From Diplosphaera chodatii (taxonomy: Eukaryota > Chlorophyta > Trebouxiophyceae > Prasiolales > Stichococcaceae): 64,000 nt of DNA. The notes below the pieces were generated by a model. The model did not search any database, was not told the origin of the DNA, and saw only the letters and a list, made by a program, of their open reading frames with translations. Positions 1 to 11,158 of this stretch are shown here, one piece after another. The position numbers and the translations under genes were made by a program. Position 1 is the first letter of the stretch; every line of letters begins with the position of its first letter. The DNA is taken from positions 558,001 through 622,000 of the forward strand of contig JAALGY010000010.1 in assembly GCA_032358165.1 (NCBI GenBank), given 5' to 3'.

Positions 1-587
1 TTGCATGATGACATGCACCAAACCCCAAGTCCCTCAGGTGCTCCCAACATCATGTGTATGAGGGCGCATTTTACACAAGCCTGCAGGCACCGGGCGCTGT
101 AGCGCAGCTGAGCTGCCAGAGCTGCATACGCAATAGCAGCGGATAGCCTGCTCAGCGTCATCAGCAGGGGAACCAGCATCCAGACATAGGGCAGAGCGGC
201 AGATAGTATATGTATGGATGTTGTCAGCAGGGGATCACTTAGGCACTCATCTTCCTTTGCAGCGCCACAATATAGAAGCAGTATGCCTAGAAAGGATGCC
301 GTGCAAGGTGCAGCATTGGGGCCAGCGTCTGGCAGGTGTACGCTGGAGGTTATACTACATCAGGTTCTTCGTGAGAATTGCGAACATATTGTGTTTCAGT
401 TTGGCATTCGCAACCAATTGCATGTGGCATCGCTCGCTGCCCAGCCCAGCTAAATCCCGCGAAGTAGATGCTTACATGTAGCGCAGTGAGTGTCTATGAC
501 ATAGGAACATGAACGCTGTGCAATTCATCTGAATCAGTGCTGAAACACTGCACATCTGCGGCGCGCCTGCGTCCGACCACTCACAAG
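1..587. other. single-copy sequence downstream of thioredoxin gene
   Basis: No ORF with protein-like composition, repeat or RNA gene was recognised. The interval lies 3' of the minus-strand thioredoxin gene and probably holds its 3' UTR at the right end. Confidence 0.5.
472..476 (-). promoter_or_regulatory. possible poly(A) signal TGTAA of thioredoxin gene
   Basis: TGTAA on the minus strand, about 110 nt after the thioredoxin stop codon. TGTAA is the usual green-algal polyadenylation signal. A five-base motif can occur by chance. Confidence 0.35.
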
Positions 588-1317
588 TCACTTGTGCTCG
601 TCAATCAGCTTCTGCAGCTGCTCAATCTTGGCGCCTGTCATCTCTGCCACCTTCTCCGACTTCTTGTACAGTTGAAAGGTTGGCGCCACCCGTACGCCTG
701 CAAATGGTCAGGATAACATCAGGCAAGTACCAGCAGGCATCATGGGTTAGCGTAGCTTTTCACTGTTGCCATGTAGTGCATCGAGGTAGGAGTTCAGCTA
801 CGCACCCAGCTCCTTGCCAAGCTCCTTGTTATACTTGTTGCAGTTGAGCTTCACGAAAGTGACGTTCTTCTGCTCATCAGCCATCTTGCAGAGCATCGGG
901 TACATAACCTTGCATGGGCCGCACCTGCAATCACATCATGGCCCACGGTGCCCACATGGTGACCGGACATAGCCTGAACAGCTGTCACTTCAAAGAGTGA
1001 TATTGAGGAGCTCACCAGTCGGTAAAGAAGTCGATGACGACCAGCTGATCGCCGGCGTCCTCGAGGCACGAGTGAAAGTCGTCCTTTGTGAGCTCCCGCA
1101 GGTCTGCATAGTCCCCCGCGCCGCCGCCGATGTCGCCTGCAGCAGCGGTCACCACGGACCGTCTCGAGCCGCTGCTGCACTGCTGCCTGCCGCACTTGCC
1201 CGTGGCACTCCATGGGTGCTGGAGCGAGCTGGCTGTGGACGCCCGCACCTGCACCGGCGCCAGACGAGGGTGAGCTGCCACCACCTTTGAGCGCGGCCTC
1301 CTTGTCCTTGAGGGCAT
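588..1317 (-). CDS. thioredoxin with WCGPC active site, probably plastid-targeted, 3 exons
   Basis: Protein disulfide reductase of the thioredoxin fold. Spliced minus-strand model: exon 1 1317-1016, exon 2 924-806, exon 3 697-588, joined at GT-AG introns (531 nt, 176 aa). Exon 1 ends in VVIDFFTD plus two bases of Trp. The intron splits that codon, so the active site WCGPC is completed by exon 2. Exon 3 carries the cis-proline motif VAPTF and a C-terminal helix ending in LIDEHK. The first ~60 residues are rich in Arg, Ser and Ala, with a possible cleavage region near SVVTAAAG, which fits a chloroplast transit peptide. Spacing around the active site resembles ACHT/TRX-like plastid thioredoxins, but the subclass is not settled. 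The start at 1317 is the first ATG in frame. Another frame stays open across the same exon, so a further upstream exon is possible. The domain is clear; the N-terminus is not. Confidence 0.85.
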
Positions 1318-2233
1318 TGGCGACCGAGCCCCGGAGGTTCGTCAGCTCTGCAAGGTCGTCCTCCCGGGAGGCACGCACCACCATCTGCAGCGCCCGCTAC
1401 GCGCAAGCGGGTGCACGGCAGGGGCGCATCAGTCGGGGGAGGAACTGATCCCGCAGCATTCAGGCAATCAAGCAGACAGTCAGACAGTCCTGACGCCGCC
1501 GCATCCCAACCGGATGTGCACACCGGGCCCACACATGAGCGTGGGGTACACGCTTGGCAGCGTGTGCTGGGCGCCTACCTGTGTGATGCGCATAGGGCCC
1601 CGCGCTGAGTTGACCGGCTGCGACTGAAACGCCCTGCAGATGACCGCAATGATGTCATTACGTGGTGTGGACCTTTGTCCTCCGACTTGCGGCCTTTACA
1701 CCACGTCCCAATGACGCTACTGCCGCACTCTGGCCATGCAGAAGACGGACGATCGGCCGCATCGTTTTGATGCGAGTGCGTTACCGATGCCCGTCATCTG
1801 AATGACAACGTAAGCTGTCACAGAGCTACCGAGGCCATCATGCACGCCATGCACCTGTGACACCTGACGGTGCCCTGGGCGCCACCCAGCAGCTGGCTGG
1901 CCGCCATGCTGTGCTGCATGTGCTTCTGGGCCCTACTAGTGACTTACCCGCACCAACCTGCCTCGAACACACCTGACAAGTTGTAGAGTGTGCCGTGCCC
2001 AAAATATCGTGTTGATGTGATGTTGCTGCAGGGCGTCTCCTGTGCGGCATTGTCGACTTGCCGCCCTGCACCGTCACGGCGTCACCTAATGCTTTTGTGC
2101 CAGGTGCAGGCCCAGCATTTGCTGTCTGCAATCGTTGCTTGTCCTACAAAGGGCTGTGAACCTCTCGATGAAGCGAGCTGTGTGCTGCGCACAGCGTATC
2201 ACGGTGTAACTTCCCCGCCACATTCTGGCCACG
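1318..2233. promoter_or_regulatory. divergent intergenic region between thioredoxin and ABC transporter genes
   Basis: About 0.9 kb between two start codons that point away from each other, so both promoters and 5' UTRs should lie here. I see no convincing TATA box or repeat. Several open frames cross 1149-1532 but read as GC-rich overlap with the thioredoxin first exon. Confidence 0.5.
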
Positions 2234-5200
2234 ATGGCAGTGCTTGCTTGTCATCAAAGCCTGCCAGGTTGGCAACATAGACGCGCACCGTTGCAGGTTG
2301 CTTCTGGTTTGCCGTTGCATCGCCCCAGCCGTTCAGCAGCCCGGCTTGCCCTCGCTTTGCCTGTCACTCATCTGCAGTCGGACAACAGCCCGTGGTGCAC
2401 GTCGACGGGACAGCAGTACAGGCCAACACGGCGCCAGCGGTGCCAACAGATCGCTGCTTCAAGCGCAGCTGCATCAGCTTGGGCGACACCAGCCGGCTTT
2501 CAAAAGCCAGACAGCTCGTTAGATGACGAGACCAGCAGTGTGCCGGCGCCGCCGGCACTGCCGCCGACACCCAAGAGCAGCAGCCTGCTGGACGTGTTTC
2601 CATACCTGGCGCGCCTGGCGCTCTCAGAGCGGTCGCTGTACTGGCGCCTGGCGCTGGCGCTGGTGCTGATGGTGGCCTCCAAAGTGGCAGGTTTGTCTGG
2701 CATGGTGGGAAGCAATGAATGCTGGGTGGATGTGCTGCAGCTTCTTCCCTACCGTGGGTGTGTGACCGCTTACGGATGCCTCAATGTGCATACACAGGTC
2801 TGCTCGCACCTGTATACTTCAAGCATGCGGTGGACGCCATGGGGCAGAATGCGGTCCAGATGACCATCGCGGCGCTGCTCACATCTGGGCTCTGCCGTGT
2901 GGTCAATGGCGTGGCAAAAGAAATACAGCACCCCTGCTTCACGCCAATCAGCCAGGTGGGAGCCCTGATTGCCACGAGGTCGCATGCACCTACGCACCAG
3001 TCATCTGTGTGGCTGGCATGCACAGCTTGCTCATGTGACACCCCATGGCTGCAGGCAGCAGGCCGGCGGGTGGCGTATCATACATTTGCGCACGTTCTGG
3101 ACCTTGACATCAGCTTCCATCTCGAGCGGCGGACTGGCGCACTGTCGCGGGTGAGTCTGAATGCTGTGCAATGCTCTGACGACACAGAGAGCATGCTGCA
3201 GCTTCTTCCATCCTCGATCTGGTAGCTGCATTTGGTCCGAATATCCCACCTGCTGTGAGGAAGATGTGGTACGCAGGTCCTGGAGCGCGGCACGCGCTCA
3301 ATTGCTGTCATGTTCAGAGCCATTGTTTTCACATTCATTCCAACCGCCATCGAGCTGGTGAGCCAATCCTTTGTGCTTGCTGCAGAATGTTTCGGATGTT
3401 TCGTAAAATTGCTGGATGCTGTGTGGACGCTCCTCTGCCAGCCAGCTTGTCACATTTGCCGCCTATAAGCTGTCTCACGACTGCACCACACGAACGCAGG
3501 TGCTGGTGGCGGTGGTGCTGGCACGCAGCTTCAGCCCCATGGTCGCAGGCTTGGTGGTGGCCACCTTCGTAGCATACGTATCTTGGACCACTCTCATGAC
3601 GCAGGTGCACTGGCACTCCGACAAGCAGGTGCATGACAGATGCGCGCGTCATCCTCACACGAGCACCTGATCACCTGGGACTGCTGCTCGCCTGCAGGCG
3701 GCCACAGATGTCAGGAAGCAGGTCAATGTGCTGGACAACCAGACCACCGGCAAGGCTGTTGATGCACTGCTGAACTATGAGACGGTTGCTCTTTTCAACA
3801 ATCAGGTGAGTCACTCGCCATTCCACGAGCAGCTTTTTGCATGCCAACTGCAATGCAAGCTTGCACGGCGCCGTGTGCTGAAGATTGCTGCTGTGGTGAC
3901 CGCAGGCACTTGAGGTGTCCGAGTATGACACAGTGCTCAGCAAACTCCAGAAAGCATCCATCAAGACGGAGGCCATCAGCGCAACGCTCAATGCTGGGCA
4001 GTCTGTGATCTTGTCTTTGGGTCTCACTGCGGTGCTTGCGGTGGCCGCCATGGGCTCAGCAACGTCAGCCATGACGGCTGGAGACCTAGTGCTAGTGCAG
4101 GGCCTCTTGTTGCAGCTCTGGGGGCCCCTGCAGGTGCAAATATTCGATGTACAAGCTCATGATCCTGTATGCTGGGCAATTTCTGGTGTCCACAGTGTTG
4201 CATCTTTATGACTGCGCTGCATGCTTGCAGTTTCTTGGATGGTTCTACCGGGAACTGCGGCAGTCGCTGGTGGACTTGGACGCCTTCCTGAAGGTGTGAC
4301 AACAACTCAACCTCGTGCACCCTAGTGGCCTGCACATTCAGTATCAGGCTTCGATATTCATTTTTGACCACACTGGGTGTCACTGCCTTTGGAACATCGA
4401 AAATCTTCGTGCCCCTGTGGGCATGCGCGCATTGTATGGCTGCGACATGTACCTCCGACTGCGCATACAACTGGTCAATGTTGCAGCCAAACCAATTGTT
4501 GACACGGTCGAGCTATTCTGTCATTCTGCAGGTGCTGCTGACGAAAAATCAGCTGCCAGATGGCAGTCATGACCTGCCCGTCTCCTATACTGACGCAGCC
4601 GCAATTGATGTGACCCATCATCACAGGCAAGGAACCTGTAGTGTGTTGGCGAGGTTGCATGTTTGCATGATGCAGCCATCTGGGCAACACCAGGGAGGTG
4701 TGGTGTCGGCTCTGATGCTGGGTCATTGCGTAGGAATGGGAACGGGGCATCCGAGGTTCAGCCGATTGCCAGTAGTCTGGGCAGGGGCCTGGCACTGGAG
4801 ATGAAGGTATGCTGATCCTATGTGGCTGATGTTTGTGTGGCAGGTGCCCTTGCGACCACTGTGTTATGTGCAGGGTCCGCAGGACGGAACCAACCCTGCT
4901 CAGCTGTGATGTTTTGCAGGATGTGCATCTCAGCTATAACCCAGAGCGCGAAGTGCTCAATGGCGTCAACATCAAAGCAGAGCCGGGACAGAGTGTTGCC
5001 ATTGTGGGGCCCAGCGGCAGTGGTGCGCTCATGAGTAAAAGCGTAACATCTTAGAGTTGATGGCTGCTTCAGTTTATGCATACAAAGCTGTCCAATGGCC
5101 GTTGCAGGCAAGTCCACATTGTTGCGATTGATGGTACGGTTGTACGACGTCACTTCAGGCAGCATCACGCTCAATGGCATGGATGTCAAGTAAGTCAAAG

Positions 5201-6457
5201 ACGATGCATTGTGTGCAACGGCGCCAACCTGCATCTTGTTTGCCCTGCATTCGGCATCAATGAGCACGATCACACACCTATTCACACGTCAAATTCTAAG
5301 TGGGCTGTTGCAGGGAGCTTCGCCAGGGTTCACTTCGGGGCAGCGTCGCTGTGGTCCCGCAAGACACTGTGCTTTTCAACGACACGATCTTCAGGAATAT
5401 TGCATATGGCAGGTGTGAAAAGCACTGTTTGGTCTGCTCTCCGCTGCAGAGGTCGCTGCGAGTGTCTCCACAGTGTTCATGCATGCTGTTAATGCCAACC
5501 AGCTCAAAATATGGCACGCTGCTTGCCCTAGCTGCCCATGGAAGGTGCAACACCTGATGCAGGGTCGGGGCAACACGTGAGGAGGTGGAGGCAGCTGCCA
5601 GCAAGGCCAGGCTGGACACCGCCATCGCACGGATGAGTGACGGCTACAACACAGTCGTGGGCGAGCGTGGGCTGAAGCTGAGCGGCGGCGAAAAGCAGCG
5701 TGTCGCCATTGCGCGCGCTTTCCTCAGGCGATAGCAAGCTTCTCCTCGTTGCCTTGTGGTGACACGAAGTCTTGTGTGACACGAAGGTGTTTGCACACCC
5801 CAGCAGTGTCCCAACATGCGACAGCTGGCCTAGTGATCGTCAAGGAATGGTGCTCAGTACATTGTGGACTGCGTGCAGGTCGCCAAAGCTTTTGATATGT
5901 GATGAAGCCACTTCGGCGCTTGACACAGCCACAGAGCGCGGCATCATGGACAGCTTGACAGAGTTGGCTTCAGGCCGGACATCAGTGTTTGTTGCCCACA
6001 GGTGTGCTCAACGTGCTATTTCACACTTGATGTGCAGCTGTGGCCAGTGCATGTAGTTGCTCAAAGTTTCGTGACTATACTGGTGTGGCAAAGCTGATGT
6101 CTGGGTGCAATGTTGTGCAGGCTCTCGACCATCAAGAACTGCGACAAAATCGTGGTGATGTCTGCTGGTAAGGTCGTTGAAGAGGGCAGTCACCAGGAGC
6201 TGATGAACGCTGGACGAGTCTATGCAGATATGGTGAGATCCCCATGTCCATGTCATGTGTCTGGCATTCGTTGCTTTGCTTGCAAGAAAAGCTTTATCAT
6301 CGCAGCATGTACGCCATTAAGGTTTGATATTGATTGGCTGCAGTGGGCGATGCAAGCAGAGCAAGAGGAGCAGTCCCAGAATGTTTGTCATGCGCCTGAG
6401 ACCTGGGAGGCCTGGGAGGCATGCAAGCAAGCAGCATCAATGACTAGCTCAAGCTGA
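2234..6457 (+). CDS. Atm1/ABCB7-type mitochondrial ABC half-transporter, 17 exons
   Basis: Half-size ABC exporter of the Atm1/ABCB7 group, which in known members exports glutathione-linked sulfur compounds from mitochondria for cytosolic Fe-S assembly. Spliced exons: 2234-2690, 2798-2955, 3055-3150, 3277-3357, 3500-3604, 3698-3805, 3906-4133, 4231-4293, 4532-4626, 4734-4806, 4920-5022, 5108-5189, 5314-5412, 5563-5727, 5879-6001, 6121-6232, 6344-6457; total 2262 nt, 753 aa, normal for the family. Order: Arg/Ser-rich leader (~100 aa, presequence-like), membrane domain with [24 protein letters not shown] and [15 protein letters not shown], then the nucleotide-binding domain. Walker A GPSGSGKST is split by the intron at 5022/5108. 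Signature LSGGEKQR, Walker [13 protein letters not shown] and H-loop VAHRLSTI are present. All exon phases agree. Introns after 4626 and 5727 need GC donors. The first exon and ATG are least certain. Confidence 0.9.
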
Positions 6458-6740
6458 AATTGCAGTTCCCGTAAATGCATCCCGATTACTCATGGTGTAT
6501 TGCACGTTCATTGACGTCCAATCGATCACCAAGTATGGTCTGATTGTTTGTGGGCTAGCTTGATGTAGCTGCGGGATGGCCAAACAAGGCAGCAATGTAT
6601 GCAACGAAGTGTGTGAGCGGGAGACCTCTGCTGTTGGGGATGTATTTGTATCTGTATGGTCAGTGGTCTGAGGCATTTACAACCGGTTCCTGCACAACCT
6701 ACTGCAGAATGACATGAAAAGGATCGTAGTCCCATACGCC
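6458..6740. other. single-copy spacer after ABC gene
   Basis: Probably the 3' UTR of the ABC gene and flank. I see no ORF or repeat. It marks the left edge of the retroelement island. Confidence 0.5.
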
Positions 6741-6953
6741 ATTGACATTGACATTGATTACATGCTGGTGGTGGGCCTTTTTGGCCTAGCCCCAGGCTCT
6801 GGCGGAATATTCAGAACAAACACTTACAACGAGTCGTGTTGCGAAATTGTTCACTCCCGCTGACAGAACGGTCCAAATCAAATCAGGTGGCTTTACACGC
6901 CTCCAACTCTGCATGATGATCATGACACACCCGCAGAAAGGCTGCCATTTGCC
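6741..6953 (-). mobile_element. LINE-A 3' fragment, old and diverged
   Basis: Begins with the reversed tail (repeats of ATTGAC) and runs through the LINE-A 3' UTR up to the C-terminal coding part, where it is 5'-truncated. It carries many more mismatches and small gaps than any other copy in the window, so it is probably the oldest insertion at the island edge. Confidence 0.8.
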
Positions 6954-7160
6954 ATGACATTGACATTGATTACATACTGGTGGTGGGCCATATTGGCCTA
7001 GCCACAGGCTCTGGCGGAAAAACCCAGAGCAACATGCTCAACGAGTCGTGTCCGAAACCGTTCACTCCCCGCCGACAGAATGCGTCCACTCAATCTCGGG
7101 TGGATGTACACCCCCCTCCAACTATGCACAATGATCGGTTGGTCGCAATGCCGGACACAC
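6954..7160 (-). mobile_element. LINE-A 3' fragment with inverted 25-bp end
   Basis: LINE-A 3' UTR and tail in minus orientation up to about 7135. It is joined to 25 bp (7136-7160) that match an internal LINE-A stretch in plus orientation (GGTCGCAATGCCGGACACAC). A 5' inversion of this kind is the usual trace of twin priming during target-primed reverse transcription. Confidence 0.75.
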
Positions 7161-8467
7161 ATTGACATTGACATGAATTACATACTGGTGGTGGGCCATT
7201 TTGGCCTGGCCACAGGCTCTGGCGGAATAACCCAGAGCAACATGCACAACGAGTCGTGTCCGAAACCGTTCACTCCCCGCTGCCAGGATGGTTCCACTCA
7301 ATCCCGGTTGGATGTACACCCCTCCCTTACCGCTATCCATTCATTGGACACCGTTCAGGGACCGGGTTCGATCCCTGGCGGTGGCGGAAGTTTCGGGTCT
7401 AGTTCCGTGTGGGACCAACCCACCCCACCCTATGCAAGTGGTTGCTTCGGCAATCTGCCCTCCATGGTTTGTGTATATAAGTCGTTGAAAAACGCAACAC
7501 ACAAACAGCCTTCCGGTCAAAGGTCCTTTTCCATCGCTATTTGCACTTCCCTTACCGCTATCCATTCCATCCTCCAACTCTGCACAATGATCATGACAAA
7601 CCCGCAAAAAGGCTGCCAGTTGCCCGGCATCCTGCTGCATAAAGTCCGCCACTGAGGTGATGTCGCTGTCCTGAAACAGCTCAGAATGCTGCACCCTCTG
7701 ATCTACTAGAGCTGGACAGCCCCAAACCATATGTGCCTCACCATCCACCACGCCGCAGCTACACCGCTGACACAGCCGCTCTGCCCGCGGCAGACGCTGC
7801 CACCTCCCTGTTTCCACCCCCAGCATGTGACTGCCCATCCGAAACTATGCTAACCGCCGACGACCGGTCTTGGAGGCGACTGCCTGCAAGTAGCCGGCCA
7901 ACTGGTAGTTGTCACCGTCCACAGGGCCCCTGACTCCCAGCCACTCACGCACTTTGCGCAAGTCGCTGCCATCCACAGCATCGAATGTGCGGCGCTGCAG
8001 GTGTGCACTGACAACCGAAGTGTCAAGGCGCTGCGGCACGCCGTCAACGATGGGTGACATGAAGTGCAGGAACGAGCACACCTGGGCAGCCCAGCATGCT
8101 GAGCTGGTCTTGCTGCGCCCCGGCCGGGTGGCCAGAGCACAGTTCTCCAGGAATGCCTGCTTGGTGAGGCGTGTGTCCGGCATTGCGACCAGCCGATTCC
8201 AGAACCGGCAGATGGCCAGCGTTGCCGTGTGTGCCACTAGGAATCGCCCAAGCTCCCCCAACACCGCCACGTTGGGAGTGCCTGTGCGCACACCAAGAAC
8301 CGACCGAAGAAATTTCCGATGGACAAGCTCACAAGTGTCCATGCCACTACCGCACAACGCCCCTGGTCCCCATGTTTCGACACCATAAAGCATAACAGGA
8401 CGTACTAGTGCATCGAACAAGTGTAGCTGCAGTGCTGGGTCATGCAAGCTCAGGTCATGGCAACGAT
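7161..8467 (-). mobile_element. LINE-A, 5'-truncated, interrupted by SINE-C
   Basis: Covers the 3' tail, 3' UTR and the last ~300 codons of ORF2, including the C-terminal Cys/His knuckle, and ends at GGCAACGATG. It is non-functional for lack of endonuclease and RT core. A SINE-C sits at 7326-7570. Its truncated 5' end abuts the 3' tail of the next LINE-A at 8468. Confidence 0.85.
7326..7570 (+). mobile_element. SINE-C, complete, flanked by CCTCC duplication
   Basis: The element starts CATTGGACACC, followed by GGGTTCGATCCCTGG, which folds as a tRNA T-arm and matches a pol III B box. It ends in ACCGCTATCCATTCCAT. No A box is recognisable. Within the body GTTTGTGTAT and ATACACAAAC form a 10-bp stem. 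The inserted DNA begins with an extra CTTACCGCTATCCATT, the end of another SINE-C, so the insert is a partial head-to-tail dimer. Target duplication CCTCC is at 7321-7325 and 7571-7575. Confidence 0.8.
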
Positions 8468-8763
8468 GACATTTGACATTGATTACATACTGGTGGTGGG
8501 CCATTTTGGCCAAGCCACAGGCTCTGGCGTAAATACCCAGAGCAACATGCACAACGAGTCGTGTCCGAAACCGTTCACTCCCCGCTGACAGGATGGTTCC
8601 ACTCAATCCCGGTTGGATGTACACCCCTCCAACTCTGCACAATGATCATGACAAACCCGCAAAAAGGCTGCCAGTTGCCCGGCATCTTGCTGCATAAAGT
8701 CCGCCACTGAGGTGATGTCGCTGTCCTGAAGCAGCTCAGAATGCTGCACCCTCTGATCTACTA

Positions 8764-9220
8764 TTTGTCGAACTGTGCAGGAACTTGTGCAGGAACTTGT
8801 GTCTAACTGTGCAGATGGAGGACACTGAAACCGCAAGGGAATGCAGGGTCCATGAGACCAGCGCAAGGCAATAGTCCCGGTGAGGAAGTCTAAGCGACAT
8901 GGATGCAAACGTGCTGCAAAGGCTAAGAAGCGCGAGATCAGCAACGCCAACAACGCGGTCCAATCACCCAGGCCACAAATGCAATGTCTAGATCTACGTG
9001 ATTCCGTGTGACTCTACGTGATGCCATCAGAACTGCTGGATTGCTATGACCGCCGCTGACGCGGCCGGAGCTAGCGGCAGACTGCGGCAATGGCAGCTGC
9101 GGCCAGCGGCGGCGACGGCAGCTGGCGATGGTGAAGCTGCGCGGCTGAGGAGGCAGCACACGCCGATATCACACTGTGACACAGCCGCGGGTATGTGCAT
9201 CTGCAGCCTGAGAAGAATCT
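8764..9220 (-). mobile_element. Element D internal fragment in LINE-A
   Basis: Matches the middle of element D but lacks the (CAAA)n tail and the 5' hairpin. GATCTACTA at 8755-8763 and 9221-9229 is a 9-bp target duplication. The left end has a local repeat of AACTTGTGCAGG not seen in other copies, suggesting slippage at priming. Confidence 0.8.
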
Positions 9221-9482
9221 GATCTACTAGAGCTGGACACCCCCAGACCATGTGCGCCTCATCATCCACCACGCCGCAGCTACACCGCTGACACAGCCGC
9301 TCTGCCCGCGGCAGACGCTGCCACCTCCCTGTCTCCACCCCCAGCATGTGACTGCCCATCCGAAACTGTGCTAACCGCCGACGACCGGTCTTGGAGGCGA
9401 CTGCCTGCAAGTAGCCGGCCAGCTGGTAGTTGTCACCGTCCACAGGGCCCCTGACTCCCAGCCACTCACGCACTTTGCGCAA

Positions 9483-11158
9483 GCCTCTGTACTCTTGCTT
9501 TGTCGATTTCAAGAAGGCATACGATACTGTACCTCGTGATTTGCTTTGGGAGAAGCTGCAGCGGATTGGGGTGCATGGGGAGTTTCTGAGGGGGGTTCAG
9601 GCACTGTATGCTGATGTGCCAATGGCATTGCAGTTTGAGGGGGGAATGTCCGATACATTCCAGAGCACTTTGGGCGTTAAGCAGGGATGTCCACTATCTC
9701 CAACCCTTTTCGGGATCTACATTGACGATTTCCAAGCGGAACTGGAGGCCGCCGGCGGGGACCTGGACCTGCCCACCCTGTGTGGTGTGCAGGCACCTGC
9801 CCTCTTCTATGCAGATGACCTGGACCTGGTGTCCACGTCCGTACGCGGCCTGCAGGCGCAGCTCGACCTGCTGGAGTCGTACTGCAAGCGCTGGCGCCTC
9901 ACCGTCAACGTGAAGAAGACAAAGGTCGTGGTGTATGCAGCCCAGGCTGCTGCACCACCGGTTCTCACCTACATGCATGCTCCCATCGAAGTGCTGGACT
10001 CGTTTACCTATCTGGGGGTTGATATCTCTACTCGTAGTTCTTTTGCTGCCGCTAGCATCGGCAGAGCGGCCTCCGCCCAGCGCGCCGCACTTGCATTGCA
10101 GCATCGTTGCCACGACCTGAGCCTGCATGACCCAGCATTGCAGCTGCATTTGTTTGATGCACTAGTACGTCCTGTTATGCTATATGGTGTCGAAACATGG
10201 GGACCTGGGGCGTTATGTGGTACTGGCATGGATACTTGTGAGCTTGTCCATCGGAAGTTCCTTCGGTCTGTTCTTGGCGTGCGCACAGGCACTCCCAACG
10301 TGGCGGTGTTGGGGGAGCTTGGGCGGTTCCCAGTGGCGCACACGGCAACGCTGGCCATCTGCCGGTTCTGGAACCGGCTGGTCGCAATCCCGGACACCCG
10401 CCTCACCAAGCAGGCATTCCTGGAGAACTGTGCTCTGGCCACACGGCCGGGGCGCAGCACCAGCAGCTCAGCATGCTGGGCTGCCCAGGTGTGTTCGTTC
10501 CTGCACTTCATGTCACCCATCGTTGACGGCGTGCCGCAGCGCATTGACACATCTGTTGTCACTGCACACCTGCAGCGCCGCACCTTCGATGCTGTGAATG
10601 GCAGCGACTTGCGCAAAGTGCGTGAGTGGCTGGGAGTCAGGGGCCCTGTGAACAGTGACAACTACCAGATGGCCGGCTACTTGCAGGCAGTCGCCTCCAA
10701 GACCGGTCGTCGGCGGTTAGCACAGTTTCGCATGGGCAGTCACATGCTGGGGGTGGAAACAGGGAGGTGGCAGCGGCTGCCGCGGGCAGAGCGGCTGTGT
10801 CAGCGGTGTAACTGCGGCGTGGTGGATGATGAGGCGCATATGGTCTGGGGGTGTCCAGCCCTAGTAGATCAGAGGGTGCAGCATTCGGAGCTGTTTGAGG
10901 ACAGCAACATCACATCAGTGGCGGACTTTATGCAGCAGGATGCCGGGCAACTGGCAGCCTTTTTGCGGGGTTGTCATGATCAATGTGCAGAGTTGGAGGG
11001 GTGTGCATCCAACCGGGATTGAGTGGAACCATTCTGTCAGCGGGGAGTGAACGGTTTCGTACACGACTCGTTGTGCATGTTGCTCTGGGTTTTTCCGCCA
11101 GAGCCTGTGGCTAGGCCAAAATGGCCCACCACCAGTATGTAATCAATGTCAATGTCAA
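9483..11158 (+). mobile_element. LINE-A (subfamily A2), 5'-truncated
   Basis: Starts inside the RT domain at LYSCFVDFKKAYD and continues through FYADD, the C-terminal knuckle, 3' UTR and hexamer tail. Its variants (ISTRSS, GTGMDT, CNCG) match the copies at 25744-32356 and 27423-31049 wherever I compared them. The frame is open from the truncation to the stop at 11020-11022, but the endonuclease and N-terminal RT are missing. Confidence 0.88.

Noticed and set aside
2719..3225. Single-exon ORFs across the ABC gene
   Set aside because: They read through introns; the 17-exon model gives continuous family-like protein with all phases matching.
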